Assembly (NCBI GenBank): GCA_003156695.1 | Contig: PMHN01000054.1 | Span: forward strand, 1 to 6,102 | Direction of reading: 5' to 3' | Source: Gammaproteobacteria bacterium | Lineage (GTDB): Bacteria; Pseudomonadota; Gammaproteobacteria; Steroidobacterales; Steroidobacteraceae | DNA: 6,102 nt | In this document: positions 1-5,402 of the stretch, one piece after another | Layout: every line of letters starts with the position of its first letter | How positions within the stretch are numbered: position 1 is the first letter of the stretch | Notes under the pieces: generated by a model | Told to the model about the DNA's origin: nothing | The model's input: the letters and a program-made list of their open reading frames with translations, nothing else | Databases searched by the model: none | Program-made: the position numbers and the translations under genes

Positions 1-45
1 CGAACCCGCACCGCCCGTGCAGGTGCGGCGGATCGCAAGGATCGG

Positions 46-74
46 GTGGCATCCGGCAGCCCGACCCTTAGAAT
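46..74 (+). promoter_or_regulatory. Candidate sigma-70 promoter of the DMT exporter gene
   Basis: A -10-like TAGAAT (69-74, five of six consensus bases) is preceded by a 17-nt spacer and a weaker -35-like GTGGCA (46-51, four of six). The expected transcription start, about seven bases after the -10 box, falls on the ATG at 81, which would make the transcript leaderless. Seen: the two boxes and the spacing. Inferred: that they work as a promoter. In GC-rich DNA such matches are less frequent by chance than in AT-rich DNA, but this is still only a motif match. Confidence 0.35.
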
Positions 75-80
75 GTGCGC

Positions 81-1034
81 ATGCCAGCTGAATGCACAAT
101 GGCGGACTCACCGTCCGCTCCCACACCCTCCCCGGTGGCGCTCCCGTCCACGCCAGTGGCTGCGACGACCACCGCGCACGTCAGCTCGTGGCGCACGCTG
201 CTGGAGCTCACCGTGCTCGGCGCGATCTGGGGCGGCTCGTTCCTGTTCATGCGCGTCGCGGCCACGGACTTTGGCCCCATCCCGCTGGTGGAAATGCGCC
301 TCGCACTCGGTGCGCTCATCCTCCTGCCGTTCCTATGGCAGGCCCGTGCACAATTCACTTCCGCCTTGTGGCTCACCATCGCCGGTATTGCCGCCATCAA
401 CTCGGTAATCCCGTTTGCGCTGTTCGCCTGGGCTGCGGAGCGCGCGCCCGCAGGCATCGGCGCGATCAGCAACGCCATGACGGTCATGTTCACGGCGCTC
501 GTCGCCTTCATCTTTTATGGTGAGCGCATCAGCGCGCGGCGCGCGCTCGGGCTGGCGGCGGGTTTCGCAGGGGTGATCATCCTGGCTAGCGGCAGAGTCG
601 CCGGCGCCAGTGTCTGGCCGGCAGCTCTGGCGGGCACCGGGGCGGCGCTCCTCTATGGTGTTGGTATTAATCTCGTGCGTCGCTATCTCGTTTCCTATCC
701 GCCGGTGGCGATGGCGGCCGCGGCGCTCGCATCCGCGGCGCTGCTGCTCGCGCCGCTGGCGATTTACACCTGGCCGCGGCATCCGGTTGCGGCTGCCTCC
801 TGGGGAAGCGCCGCGTTACTCGGGGTACTGTGCACCGGCATCGCGTTCGTCTTCTACTACCGGCTGATCGCGCGCATCGGCGCGATGCGCGCGTCCACCG
901 TCACCTATCTGATCCCGTTTTTTGGGGTCATCTGGGCCTGGCTCATCCTGGGTGAACCGCCGACCGTGACTATGGCCGTTGCCGGCGCGTTGATCCTGAC
1001 CGGCGTCGCGCTCAGCCAGCGGCGCCCGGCTTAG
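81..1034 (+). CDS. EamA/DMT-superfamily transporter (10-TM drug/metabolite exporter)
   Basis: Integral inner-membrane protein of the drug/metabolite transporter superfamily; members export amino acids, metabolites or toxic compounds, but the substrate cannot be told here. The 317-residue product has a disordered Pro/Ala/Ser/Thr-rich N-terminus (about 1-35) followed by two tandem EamA repeats of five hydrophobic helices each (about 40-168 and 181-312). Typical EamA marks are the GAIWGGSF motif in the first helix (residues 48-55) and the repeat-ending FYGE (146-149) and LILGEP (288-293). Length is normal for the family. The start is uncertain: GTG at 75, ATG at 81 and ATG at 99 are all in frame and none has a Shine-Dalgarno sequence. 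I chose ATG 81 because a -10-like box ends 6 nt before it; starting at 99 would remove only six residues of the unstructured tail. The phosphatase gene follows 72 nt downstream on the same strand, after a strong hairpin. Confidence 0.9.
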   Translation: MPAECTMADSPSAPTPSPVALPSTPVAATTTAHVSSWRTLLELTVLGAIWGGSFLFMRVAATDFGPIPLVEMRLALGALILLPFLWQARAQFTSALWLTIAGIAAINSVIPFALFAWAAERAPAGIGAISNAMTVMFTALVAFIFYGERISARRALGLAAGFAGVIILASGRVAGASVWPAALAGTGAALLYGVGINLVRRYLVSYPPVAMAAAALASAALLLAPLAIYTWPRHPVAAASWGSAALLGVLCTGIAFVFYYRLIARIGAMRASTVTYLIPFFGVIWAWLILGEPPTVTMAVAGALILTGVALSQRRPA

Positions 1035-1060
1035 GCGTGTTGACACAGCCTAACCAGACC

Positions 1061-1088
1061 GCCGAAATCGCTGCTGAGCGATTTTGGC
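1061..1088 (+). other. 12-bp hairpin between exporter and phosphatase genes
   Basis: Arms 1061-1072 and 1077-1088 pair over 12 positions (11 Watson-Crick pairs and one G-U, with the loop GCTG at 1073-1076). It begins 26 nt after the exporter stop codon and ends 18 nt before the phosphatase start. No T-tract follows, so it is not a standard intrinsic terminator. It could be an RNA 3'-end stabiliser, a processing site, or a structure that influences translation of the following gene. A TTGACA (1040-1045) lies just upstream, but the matching -10 position (CGAAAT, 1063-1068) is poor. Confidence 0.55.
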
Positions 1089-1106
1089 CGATGGATTAGC
1101 GCACCG

Positions 1107-1829
1107 GTGGACGCCACGCAACGCCGGCTCAGGTTTCCGGAGCTGCTGAACGCACGCGATCTGGGCGGCCTGCCGACGCAGGACGGCGGCCACACACGTG
1201 CTCGCTCGCTGCTGCGCGCGGATGACCTGGCGCAACTCACCGCCGAGGGCCTGGCGGCGCTGCGCGAGTACGGAGTCGTGACCGTGCTCGATCTGCGCTG
1301 GCCCGAAGAGGCTGCACGGCACCCGAGCCCCGTGCCGCTCGCCCTGCCGCAGATACGCTATGAGCACGTGTCGCTACTCACGCACACCGAGGACGAATGG
1401 CGCCTGCGCAGCCGCGATGTCGCCAAGGAGCTGTGGAAGTGTGTCGTGCTGGAGCATGTGAGGCGGGAACTCAGGCAGGTCCTTGAGGTGATCGCCGCGG
1501 CCGCTCCCGGCCCGCTGCTGTTTCACTGCGTCGCCGGCAAAGACCGTACCGGACTGGTCGCCGCTCTTTTGCTCACGCTCGCCGATGTGACCCCTGGAGC
1601 GATCGCCCGTGATTACGCCGAGAGCGGTGACAACCTGCGCGAGGGGTACCTGAAACGTTACGCCGAAGCCGACCCGGCACGAATTCTTGAAGCCATCCGC
1701 TGCCCGGAGGAAGGCGCATACAACATGTTGGAGTTCCTGTCCGCCGCTGGAGGGATACGCGCCTACCTCGAAAGGCTGGGGCTGCAGGGGCAGGAAATCG
1801 CTGCGCTGCGCGCGCGGCTGCGGGACTGA
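1107..1829 (+). CDS. PtpB-like tyrosine/phosphoinositide phosphatase
   Basis: Cysteine-dependent phosphatase of the Y_phosphatase3 / mycobacterial PtpB-like family (240 residues). The P-loop is HCVAGKDRTG at residues 140-149, giving the C-x5-R signature with nucleophile Cys141 and phosphate-binding Arg147. The Lys in HCxxGKDR is the mark of PtpB-type enzymes, some of which dephosphorylate phosphoinositides as well as phosphotyrosine. The N-terminal NARDLGGL (15-22) and central VLDLR (60-64) motifs are also typical of this family. No signal peptide or TM segment is visible, so it is probably cytosolic. The start is the GTG at 1107: no ATG, GTG or TTG occurs upstream in frame before the stop at 1041-1043, only CTG codons, and there is no clear Shine-Dalgarno sequence. 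Physiological substrate is unknown; context (an exporter upstream) does not define it. Confidence 0.88.
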   Translation: MDATQRRLRFPELLNARDLGGLPTQDGGHTRARSLLRADDLAQLTAEGLAALREYGVVTVLDLRWPEEAARHPSPVPLALPQIRYEHVSLLTHTEDEWRLRSRDVAKELWKCVVLEHVRRELRQVLEVIAAAAPGPLLFHCVAGKDRTGLVAALLLTLADVTPGAIARDYAESGDNLREGYLKRYAEADPARILEAIRCPEEGAYNMLEFLSAAGGIRAYLERLGLQGQEIAALRARLRD

Positions 1830-1895
1830 ACGGCTGGACGGTATTCACCGGGCGTTCAGGTCGGCGGGCAGATACTTACTCACGCACCGGCTGAC

Positions 1896-1939
1896 GTGCT
1901 CCCGAGCGGCCCAGCAATTCAAGGACGGGCACTTTTTTT
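1896..1939 (+). terminator. Candidate Rho-independent terminator after the phosphatase gene
   Basis: GTGC (1896-1899) and CCG (1902-1904) pair with CGG (1926-1928) and GCAC (1929-1932), leaving a two-base bulge and a 21-nt loop; a run of seven T (1933-1939) follows immediately. The T-tract is striking in such GC-rich DNA, but the stem is short and the loop long, so efficiency is uncertain. It lies 66 nt past the phosphatase stop and would separate it from the GFA-family gene. Confidence 0.5.
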
Positions 1940-1987
1940 AGCACGCACGGATTTGAGCCCGCGCATGCCGGTGCGCTTCCCTTCCGC

Positions 1988-1993
1988 TATCAT
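1988..1993 (+). promoter_or_regulatory. Candidate -10 box of the GFA-family gene
   Basis: TATCAT (five of six bases of TATAAT) ends 6 nt before the ATG at 2000, so the expected transcript start coincides with the start codon. The -35 position at 17-nt spacing (1965-1970, ATGCCG) matches only three of six bases. The same -10/ATG geometry is seen at 69-81. The rest of the 170-nt gap 1830-1999 holds the T-tailed hairpin at 1896-1939 and nothing else I can recognise. Confidence 0.3.
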
Positions 1994-1999
1994 CCTGTC

Positions 2000-2413
2000 A
2001 TGAAATCCACCGGTGGCTGCCTGTGCAAGGCGGTGCGCTATTCCATCAGCGCCGAACCCATTGTTACCCGCGTCTGCTGGTGCCGGGTGTGCCAGTACAT
2101 CGGCGCAGGCAGCGGCACGGTCAACACCTGCTTCCCGAGTGCCGCGGTCACTGTCAGCGGCGAATTGCACGACTATGCGATGACCGCGGACAGCGGCAAC
2201 GTGGCGCACCGGCGCTTCTGTCCGAGCTGCGGCACCCATCTTTTCAGCGCCTCCGAAGCGCGGCCGCACCTGGTATTCGTGCGCGCCGGAACGCTGGATG
2301 ATCCCGAGGCAGCACACCCCGCGATGACCATCTGGACATCAATGGCGCCCGGGTGGGCATGCTTCGACGAGCGCCTGCCGAAGGTTGAGCGCCAGCCGCC
2401 GCCCGCAGCCTAG
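2000..2413 (+). CDS. GFA / CENP-V family zinc-binding protein
   Basis: Small (137-residue) protein of the GFA family, named after glutathione-dependent formaldehyde-activating enzyme, which binds two zinc ions and acts on S-hydroxymethylglutathione or related thiol adducts. All seven zinc-ligand cysteines of the family are visible in order: GGCLC (Cys7, Cys9), CWCRVC (Cys26, Cys28, Cys31) and CPSC (Cys74, Cys77). The FCPSCGTHLF segment (residues 73-82) and the downstream FVRAGTLDDP stretch (residues 93-102) are typical. Length fits the single-domain family. Most members have no proven formaldehyde activity, so the family name should not be taken as the reaction. The ATG at 2000 leaves just four residues before GGCLC, the usual position, and has no Shine-Dalgarno sequence. 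It is convergent with the lipoprotein gene, with 32 nt between stops and no clear bidirectional terminator. Confidence 0.9.
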   Translation: MKSTGGCLCKAVRYSISAEPIVTRVCWCRVCQYIGAGSGTVNTCFPSAAVTVSGELHDYAMTADSGNVAHRRFCPSCGTHLFSASEARPHLVFVRAGTLDDPEAAHPAMTIWTSMAPGWACFDERLPKVERQPPPAA

Positions 2414-2445
2414 TTTGCACCCGCACACAGCCCGCCACGCCTGCC

Positions 2446-3168
2446 TTACTGCGGCACAAACTGCACCTGCGTCTGCCAGCGCGGCACACCCGGGTGATCG
2501 GTTTCAATGACGAGCGTGCCGTGCGCGTGCGGGTCGCTGGCGGCAAGCCGCAGCTGCGCGTACGCGCCACAATCGGCCTCGAGGGGCAGCGGTGTCGCGA
2601 CCACAATCGCACGCGCCGCGGCGACATCAGCCGGCGAGCTGCTTGCCGGTACAACGCGCGCCGCCGTGATCCGCGCGAGTGGCACGGTGACGAATCTGAA
2701 GGCCACGCTGCCTTGCCAACCGCCCTTAGGGGGCTTGCCCGAGGAGGCAAACGTGGCCTCGCGCGGCTGCGCGGGCTCCAACAGGCGGATCTGCCGGGGC
2801 TCAGCTGGCAGGAGCTTGTGCGCGCTCCTCAGGCCCTGCAGGCGCCACGCCGCGAGCAGCTGCACGGGAAAGCTGTCGCGACAGCGAACCGAATACAGTC
2901 CGCGGTATTCGGAAAAACCAGGGTCTGGCGTGAGCGGAAGCTTCTTGCCGTCGCCGATTGCAAAGAGCACGACCGAGCCGGGCGTCACCAGCGAATCCGC
3001 GCGCACCCTCGCACTCACCACATACATCCCGATGCCGTCGGCGGCATACGAGGACGGCGTCGTGTCCTGCACCTGCACGTCGCACGCGCACAGCGCAAGC
3101 GCCGCCGCGAGCGGTGCAATTCGAATGTAGCGCGTTGTGAGAAGCGAAGGTCGGCGTGCCGGGAACAT
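2446..3168 (-). CDS. Hypothetical lipoprotein
   Basis: I do not recognise the family. The 240-residue product starts with a basic N-region (RR at 5-6, R13, R16), a hydrophobic stretch (about 17-26) and LCAC-D at 26-30, which reads as a lipobox with lipidated Cys29; Cys at -2 is unusual but -3 Leu and -1 Ala fit. Asp at +2 would favour inner-membrane retention by the E. coli rule, which may not hold here. The mature part is soluble with alternating hydrophobic beta-like segments (for example 48-56 and 64-71) and two further cysteines (96 and 200) that could form a disulfide in the periplasm. Codon use and the absence of stops support it over the overlapping plus-strand frames, which yield Arg-rich translations. 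ATG 3168 is the only reasonable start; a strong hairpin abuts it, and no clear Shine-Dalgarno sequence is visible. Confidence 0.72.
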   Translation of the reverse strand: MFPARRPSLLTTRYIRIAPLAAALALCACDVQVQDTTPSSYAADGIGMYVVSARVRADSLVTPGSVVLFAIGDGKKLPLTPDPGFSEYRGLYSVRCRDSFPVQLLAAWRLQGLRSAHKLLPAEPRQIRLLEPAQPREATFASSGKPPKGGWQGSVAFRFVTVPLARITAARVVPASSSPADVAAARAIVVATPLPLEADCGAYAQLRLAASDPHAHGTLVIETDHPGVPRWQTQVQFVPQ

Positions 3169-3205
3169 GAGCCGGACGCCGCCCGACGGGCGGGCGTCCC
3201 GGCTC
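3169..3205 (-). other. Very strong hairpin abutting the lipoprotein start codon
   Basis: GAGCCGG (3169-3175) pairs with CCGGCTC (3199-3205), ACGCC (3176-3180) with GGCGT (3193-3197), and GCCC (3181-3184) with GGGC (3188-3191): 16 pairs, two single-base bulges (3192, 3198), loop GAC. Read on the minus strand it starts 16 nt after the stop of the small HTH-like gene and ends exactly where the lipoprotein ATG begins. On the minus strand no T-tract follows. It may hold back translation of the lipoprotein from read-through RNA or act as a 3' structure for the upstream gene. Confidence 0.6.
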
Positions 3206-3221
3206 TTAAAACCAGATGCGG

Positions 3222-3425
3222 TTACTTCTTTCTCCGCGCTCCCGAGCGCTTCGCTGCCCGGAATGAGATTCCAGAGCGCATGGCCTTCTGCTGCACCGCA
3301 GCCGCAGTACGCCCGAGCTTCTTGGCGACCTGACCGGTCGCGGTTCCCGACTTCGCAAGCGCCTTCAGCGTCTTAAGTTCACGCGCGCTCCACGACGCGC
3401 CATCATTGGGGGGACGTTTTGCCAT
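3222..3425 (-). CDS. Small basic SANT/HTH-like putative DNA-binding protein
   Basis: A 67-residue, highly basic protein (18 Lys/Arg) of a kind often seen in Proteobacteria as a short conserved hypothetical. After a polar leader, SWSARELKTLKALAKSG (residues 11-27) resembles the first helix of a Myb/SANT-like or GcrA-like domain, and TGQVAKKLGRTAAAVQQKA (30-48) reads as helix-turn-helix, followed by a basic tail ending ARRKK. Role inferred: DNA binding, perhaps regulatory or nucleoid-associated; no target is apparent. The frame stays open upstream to 3680, but I start at ATG 3425 because GGAG sits nine bases before it (3435-3438) and the residues further upstream (Cys-, Pro- and Ser-rich) have no domain character. 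A -10-like box lies about 47 nt upstream of the start. Confidence 0.78.
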   Translation of the reverse strand: MAKRPPNDGASWSARELKTLKALAKSGTATGQVAKKLGRTAAAVQQKAMRSGISFRAAKRSGARRKK

Positions 3426-3471
3426 TACTCGATACTCCGGAAGGATTGCCCAGCTGCAGGGCGGGCTGGAA

Positions 3472-3477
3472 ATCATA
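3472..3477 (-). promoter_or_regulatory. Candidate -10 box of the small HTH-like gene
   Basis: On the minus strand TATGAT (five of six consensus) lies 46 nt upstream of the ATG at 3425, leaving room for a short leader with the GGAG ribosome site. No convincing -35 is found at 16-18 nt. The 270-nt stretch 3426-3695 contains no further gene that I can support; it also holds two small inverted repeats, CCAACA/TGTTGG (3503-3508 with 3523-3528) and TGCGCGC/GCGCGCA (3532-3538 with 3544-3550), of unknown meaning. Confidence 0.25.
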
Positions 3478-3662
3478 CACCCATGCCCGGCTGAAATCCC
3501 AGCCAACAAACGATCTGTAACATGTTGGATATGCGCGCTCGCGGCGCGCAGACGGTCAACACCAACACTGACGCTGTGACCAGGGCCGAAGTTGCGCGTC
3601 TGCCCTTGCCGCTGCGGGCCACACGAACAAGTTGAGGACTCAGGCGTCGGCGAAATACGACA

Positions 3663-3677
3663 ACCGCGACACGCGGT
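3663..3677 (-). terminator. Weak terminator-like hairpin after the cytochrome-like gene
   Basis: ACCGCG and CGCGGT pair over six bases around a three-base loop, about 18 nt after the stop of the cytochrome-like ORF on the minus strand. Only a moderately T-rich tail (TGTCGTATTT) follows. It is the best candidate 3' end for this transcription unit but the stem is short. Confidence 0.25.
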
Positions 3678-3695
3678 CATCCGAAGCCGGGCCGA

Positions 3696-3932
3696 TCATT
3701 GCGCGAGCCGCCGGTAAGCCTCGGGTGACATCGACGGCGGCTTACGAACGAACGCGACCAGATCCCAGATCTCACCATCCTCCAGCGTCCTGCCCCAGGC
3801 GGGCATGGCGCTCATCTTGATCCCGTGCTTGATGATCCAGAACGCGCGGCGCGCATCCGGCGGGTCCGCCCCGCCATAAGCCATGCACTTGAGCATGCTG
3901 CGGCGCGATCTCAGCGATGGTTCGTCCGACAT
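3696..3932 (-). CDS. Truncated c-type cytochrome-like protein without a CXXCH motif
   Basis: The 78-residue product matches the C-terminal half of a class I c-type cytochrome: FWIIKHGIKMSAMPAWG (residues 31-47), with the Met43 that is the usual distal haem ligand, then EIWDLVAFVRK (54-64) and the closing SMSPEAYRRL (67-76). The expected N-terminal part is missing: no signal peptide, no CXXCH, only one cysteine (Cys16). It therefore cannot bind haem covalently in the normal way. However, it has an excellent ribosome site, AAGGAG at 3939-3944 with a 6-nt spacer, and an ECF-type promoter motif upstream (3964-3990), so the 5' end looks like a working gene start. Either a deletion fused an expressed start to a cytochrome C-terminus, leaving a relic, or this is a functional small protein using the fold's C-terminal helix. 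It lies 107 nt after the anti-sigma gene on the same strand. Confidence 0.6.
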   Translation of the reverse strand: MSDEPSLRSRRSMLKCMAYGGADPPDARRAFWIIKHGIKMSAMPAWGRTLEDGEIWDLVAFVRKPPSMSPEAYRRLAQ

Positions 3933-3938
3933 GTGCGT

Positions 3939-3944
3939 CTCCTT
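3939..3944 (-). promoter_or_regulatory. Ribosome binding site of the cytochrome-like ORF
   Basis: AAGGAG on the minus strand, six bases before the ATG at 3932. It decides the start of this short ORF and is one of the strongest Shine-Dalgarno sites in the window, equal to that of the anti-sigma gene. Confidence 0.65.
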
Positions 3945-3963
3945 CGTTGGCTTAAGAGGGAGA

Positions 3964-3990
3964 AGACTGCGGAGGGCGTAGGTTTATTCC
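3964..3990 (-). promoter_or_regulatory. ECF-type promoter motif GGAATAA-N16-GTCT (copy 2)
   Basis: On the minus strand GGAATAA (3984-3990) is followed after 16 nt by GTCT (3964-3967), 31 nt before the ATG at 3932. GGAA-type -35 boxes, with TC/GTC-type -10 boxes about 16 nt away, are characteristic of ECF sigma promoters. The identical pair at 5414-5440 precedes the sigma gene itself. Function as a target promoter of the neighbouring sigma factor is inferred. Confidence 0.62.
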
Positions 3991-4039
3991 CGCGTGCGCG
4001 ACTCGCTGCCGTGCGCGCCGCTGTCAACGCGCGCCGCCG

Positions 4040-4849
4040 TCAGCGCGCGTCGCTGGCACCGGCGTCGCGCAGCAGCCGCACCAGCGCGGACAACTCGTCC
4101 CAGCCGGCGTCGGACACGGCGCAATACTGCAGGTTGCCCACTCGCCAGAAGGCCACGTGATAGCCGCTGCGTGTGGTGCGGTCCGGGAGCGTTTGCCGCC
4201 CCGCGACCCAGGTGAATACGTTGATGACGTGTGCCCCATGCTGGTAGACCACGACGGCGGCGCGTTGATGATCGAAGTAGTCGGCACGCCCGCCCACCAG
4301 GCGATAGCCCTGAGCGGCAAAGTCGGCCACCACCGGTGAGACATCCACGTGTCCGGCAAACCACGGCTTCACTGTGTGGCGGTCGGTGGATACGACGTCC
4401 GTCAGGTGCTCAGGCATCAGCGAACGCACGTGGGCGGCGATGACATCATCGAGCAGCGGATCCGGGGGTGTGGCAGACAGGACGAACAGCACCACACTGG
4501 CCGCGAGCGCCGCACCGAGGCCGCCAAAGGCTCCTAGCCAGAAGGCCCGCGTGCGCCAGGCGGGCGACGTCGGACGGCGGGCGACGGTGCGCAGCTGCGC
4601 CGTGGAGGGGGCGGTCGTCCCGGCAGCAGTCTCCTGATCGAGCATGCGCTCGATCGCCACGCGCAGCCGCGGCGGCGCCTCGGCGTATTCCAGCTCGCGG
4701 CGCATGCCGGCGCGCATTTGCGTGAGCTCCTCAAGCAGTGCGGTGCATTCCGGGCATTGCGCGATGTGCCGCTCGACGTCGGCGGCCGCAACCGCATCGA
4801 CCTCACCATCGAAGTACGCCTGGGCGCGTAAGCTTTCAGCGCACTGCAT
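4040..4849 (-). CDS. Membrane anti-sigma factor with zinc-finger (zf-HC2) domain
   Basis: Predicted single-pass inner-membrane anti-sigma factor (269 residues) that would hold the adjacent ECF sigma inactive. The cytoplasmic N-terminus carries the ZAS-type zinc motif H-x3-C-x2-C as H28, C32, C35 (ERHIAQCPEC), followed by helices (about 36-72) that normally wrap the sigma factor. One TM helix is clear at about 103-126. The remaining 140 residues are periplasmic and include HTVKPWFAG (158-166), SPVVADFAAQGYRLVGGR (171-188) and VVVYQHGAHVINVFTW (199-214), a pattern known in many proteobacterial anti-sigma proteins of this type and thought to be the sensor part. The gene overlaps the sigma gene by 14 nt, so they are translationally coupled; AAGGAG at 4856-4861, 6 nt before ATG 4849, fixes the start. 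The inducing signal cannot be read from the sequence. Confidence 0.92.
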   Translation of the reverse strand: MQCAESLRAQAYFDGEVDAVAAADVERHIAQCPECTALLEELTQMRAGMRRELEYAEAPPRLRVAIERMLDQETAAGTTAPSTAQLRTVARRPTSPAWRTRAFWLGAFGGLGAALAASVVLFVLSATPPDPLLDDVIAAHVRSLMPEHLTDVVSTDRHTVKPWFAGHVDVSPVVADFAAQGYRLVGGRADYFDHQRAAVVVYQHGAHVINVFTWVAGRQTLPDRTTRSGYHVAFWRVGNLQYCAVSDAGWDELSALVRLLRDAGASDAR

Positions 4850-5381
4850 GCGGCTCTCCTTCGGCTTGCTGCAGCCACCTCAGCTTCAGCGCGGCACGCG
4901 CGCGCGCCAGCCGTGACATCACCGTCCCGATCGGCACCTGCGTGACGGCGGCAATCTCGCGGTAGCTCATGTCCTCCATTTCCCGCAACAGCAGCACCTC
5001 ACGATGCTCTTCGGGCAGCGCGGCGATCAGCTGATCGAGCATGCGCCGCTGATCCTGCTCGATCGAGGCGCTCTCCGGGTCGGGCGTGGCGGCGATCGCC
5101 TCCCTGCCCGGCGGCGAGTCGTGCTCCCGCGGCAGCCCCACCTCCCCGCGCCGGCGCTGTTGCTGCAGGGCGGTCGCATGGCAATTGCGCACGATGGTGA
5201 AGAGCCAGGCCTTCACTTCCCCGCCCCGCAGCGTGTCGAATGCGCGGAATGCGCGCAGAAACGCCTCCTGCACGATATCGTCCGCCTCGACCGCCGAGCG
5301 CGACAGCCAGCGCGCAAAGCGGTACGCGGCATCCAGGTGCGGCATCACCTGCGCCTCAAATCGACCGCGCTCGTCATCCAT
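4836..5381 (-). CDS. ECF RNA polymerase sigma factor (sigma-70 family)
   Basis: Extracytoplasmic-function sigma factor of 181 residues, a normal length. Region 2 covers about 13-78, with the core-binding helix DDIVQEAFLRAFR (34-46) and the KAWLFTIVRN segment (57-66) that reads the -10 element. A short variable linker (about 79-112) precedes region 4 (about 114-168), where LPEEHREVLLLREMEDMSYREIA is followed by the helix-turn-helix segment up to GTVMSRLARARAAL (152-165), which reads the -35 element. No extra C-terminal domain is present. It is co-transcribed with the anti-sigma gene, whose start lies inside its 3' end. ATG 5381 is chosen because the family begins about here (FEAQVMPHLDAAY at 8-20); the Shine-Dalgarno sequence is weak. 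A GGAATAA-N16-GTCT element 32 nt upstream suggests that the factor activates its own transcription. Confidence 0.94.
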   Translation of the reverse strand: MDDERGRFEAQVMPHLDAAYRFARWLSRSAVEADDIVQEAFLRAFRAFDTLRGGEVKAWLFTIVRNCHATALQQQRRRGEVGLPREHDSPPGREAIAATPDPESASIEQDQRRMLDQLIAALPEEHREVLLLREMEDMSYREIAAVTQVPIGTVMSRLARARAALKLRWLQQAEGEPHAVR

Positions 5382-5402
5382 AGATGAACAGGGGCCTTAT
5401 CT

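Noticed and set aside
6..28. CCGCACC/GGTGCGG stem at the left edge as a terminator of an upstream gene
   Set aside because: Seven pairs but no T-tract, and the upstream gene is outside the window, so no function can be supported.
1040..1045. Perfect TTGACA just after the exporter stop as phosphatase promoter
   Set aside because: The -10 position at 17 nt (CGAAAT) matches only half of the consensus and lies inside the hairpin arm.
2412..2462. AGTTTG/CAAACT pairing across the convergent gene ends as a shared terminator
   Set aside because: Only six pairs with a loop of nearly 40 nt and no T-tract on either side.
2494..3333. Plus-strand open frame of 279 codons overlapping the lipoprotein gene
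   Set aside because: Its translation is Arg-rich without domain character, and it is antisense to a frame with a signal peptide and ordinary protein composition. It is a by-product of high GC content.
3426..3680. N-terminal extension of the small HTH-like gene to 152 residues
   Set aside because: The added residues are Cys/Pro/Ser-rich with no domain, while ATG 3425 has a GGAG site at good spacing and begins the recognisable domain.
3866..3897. Possible frameshifted remnant of CXXCH (C-S-x-C-H-G) upstream of the FWIIKHG segment
   Set aside because: On the minus strand TGC-TCA-AG-TGC-AT-GG would need two single-base indels to give the motif, and the distance to the distal-Met region would still be too short for a cytochrome c. 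Chance cannot be excluded.
4022..4027. Perfect TTGACA on the minus strand after the anti-sigma gene
   Set aside because: No acceptable -10 lies at 16-18 nt (GAGTCG at 17 nt); the GGAATAA-N16-GTCT element explains the region better.
4013..4034. GCGCGC/GCGCGC pairing downstream of the anti-sigma gene
   Set aside because: Alternating GC hexamers are common in this composition; the stem is self-complementary and has no T-tail.
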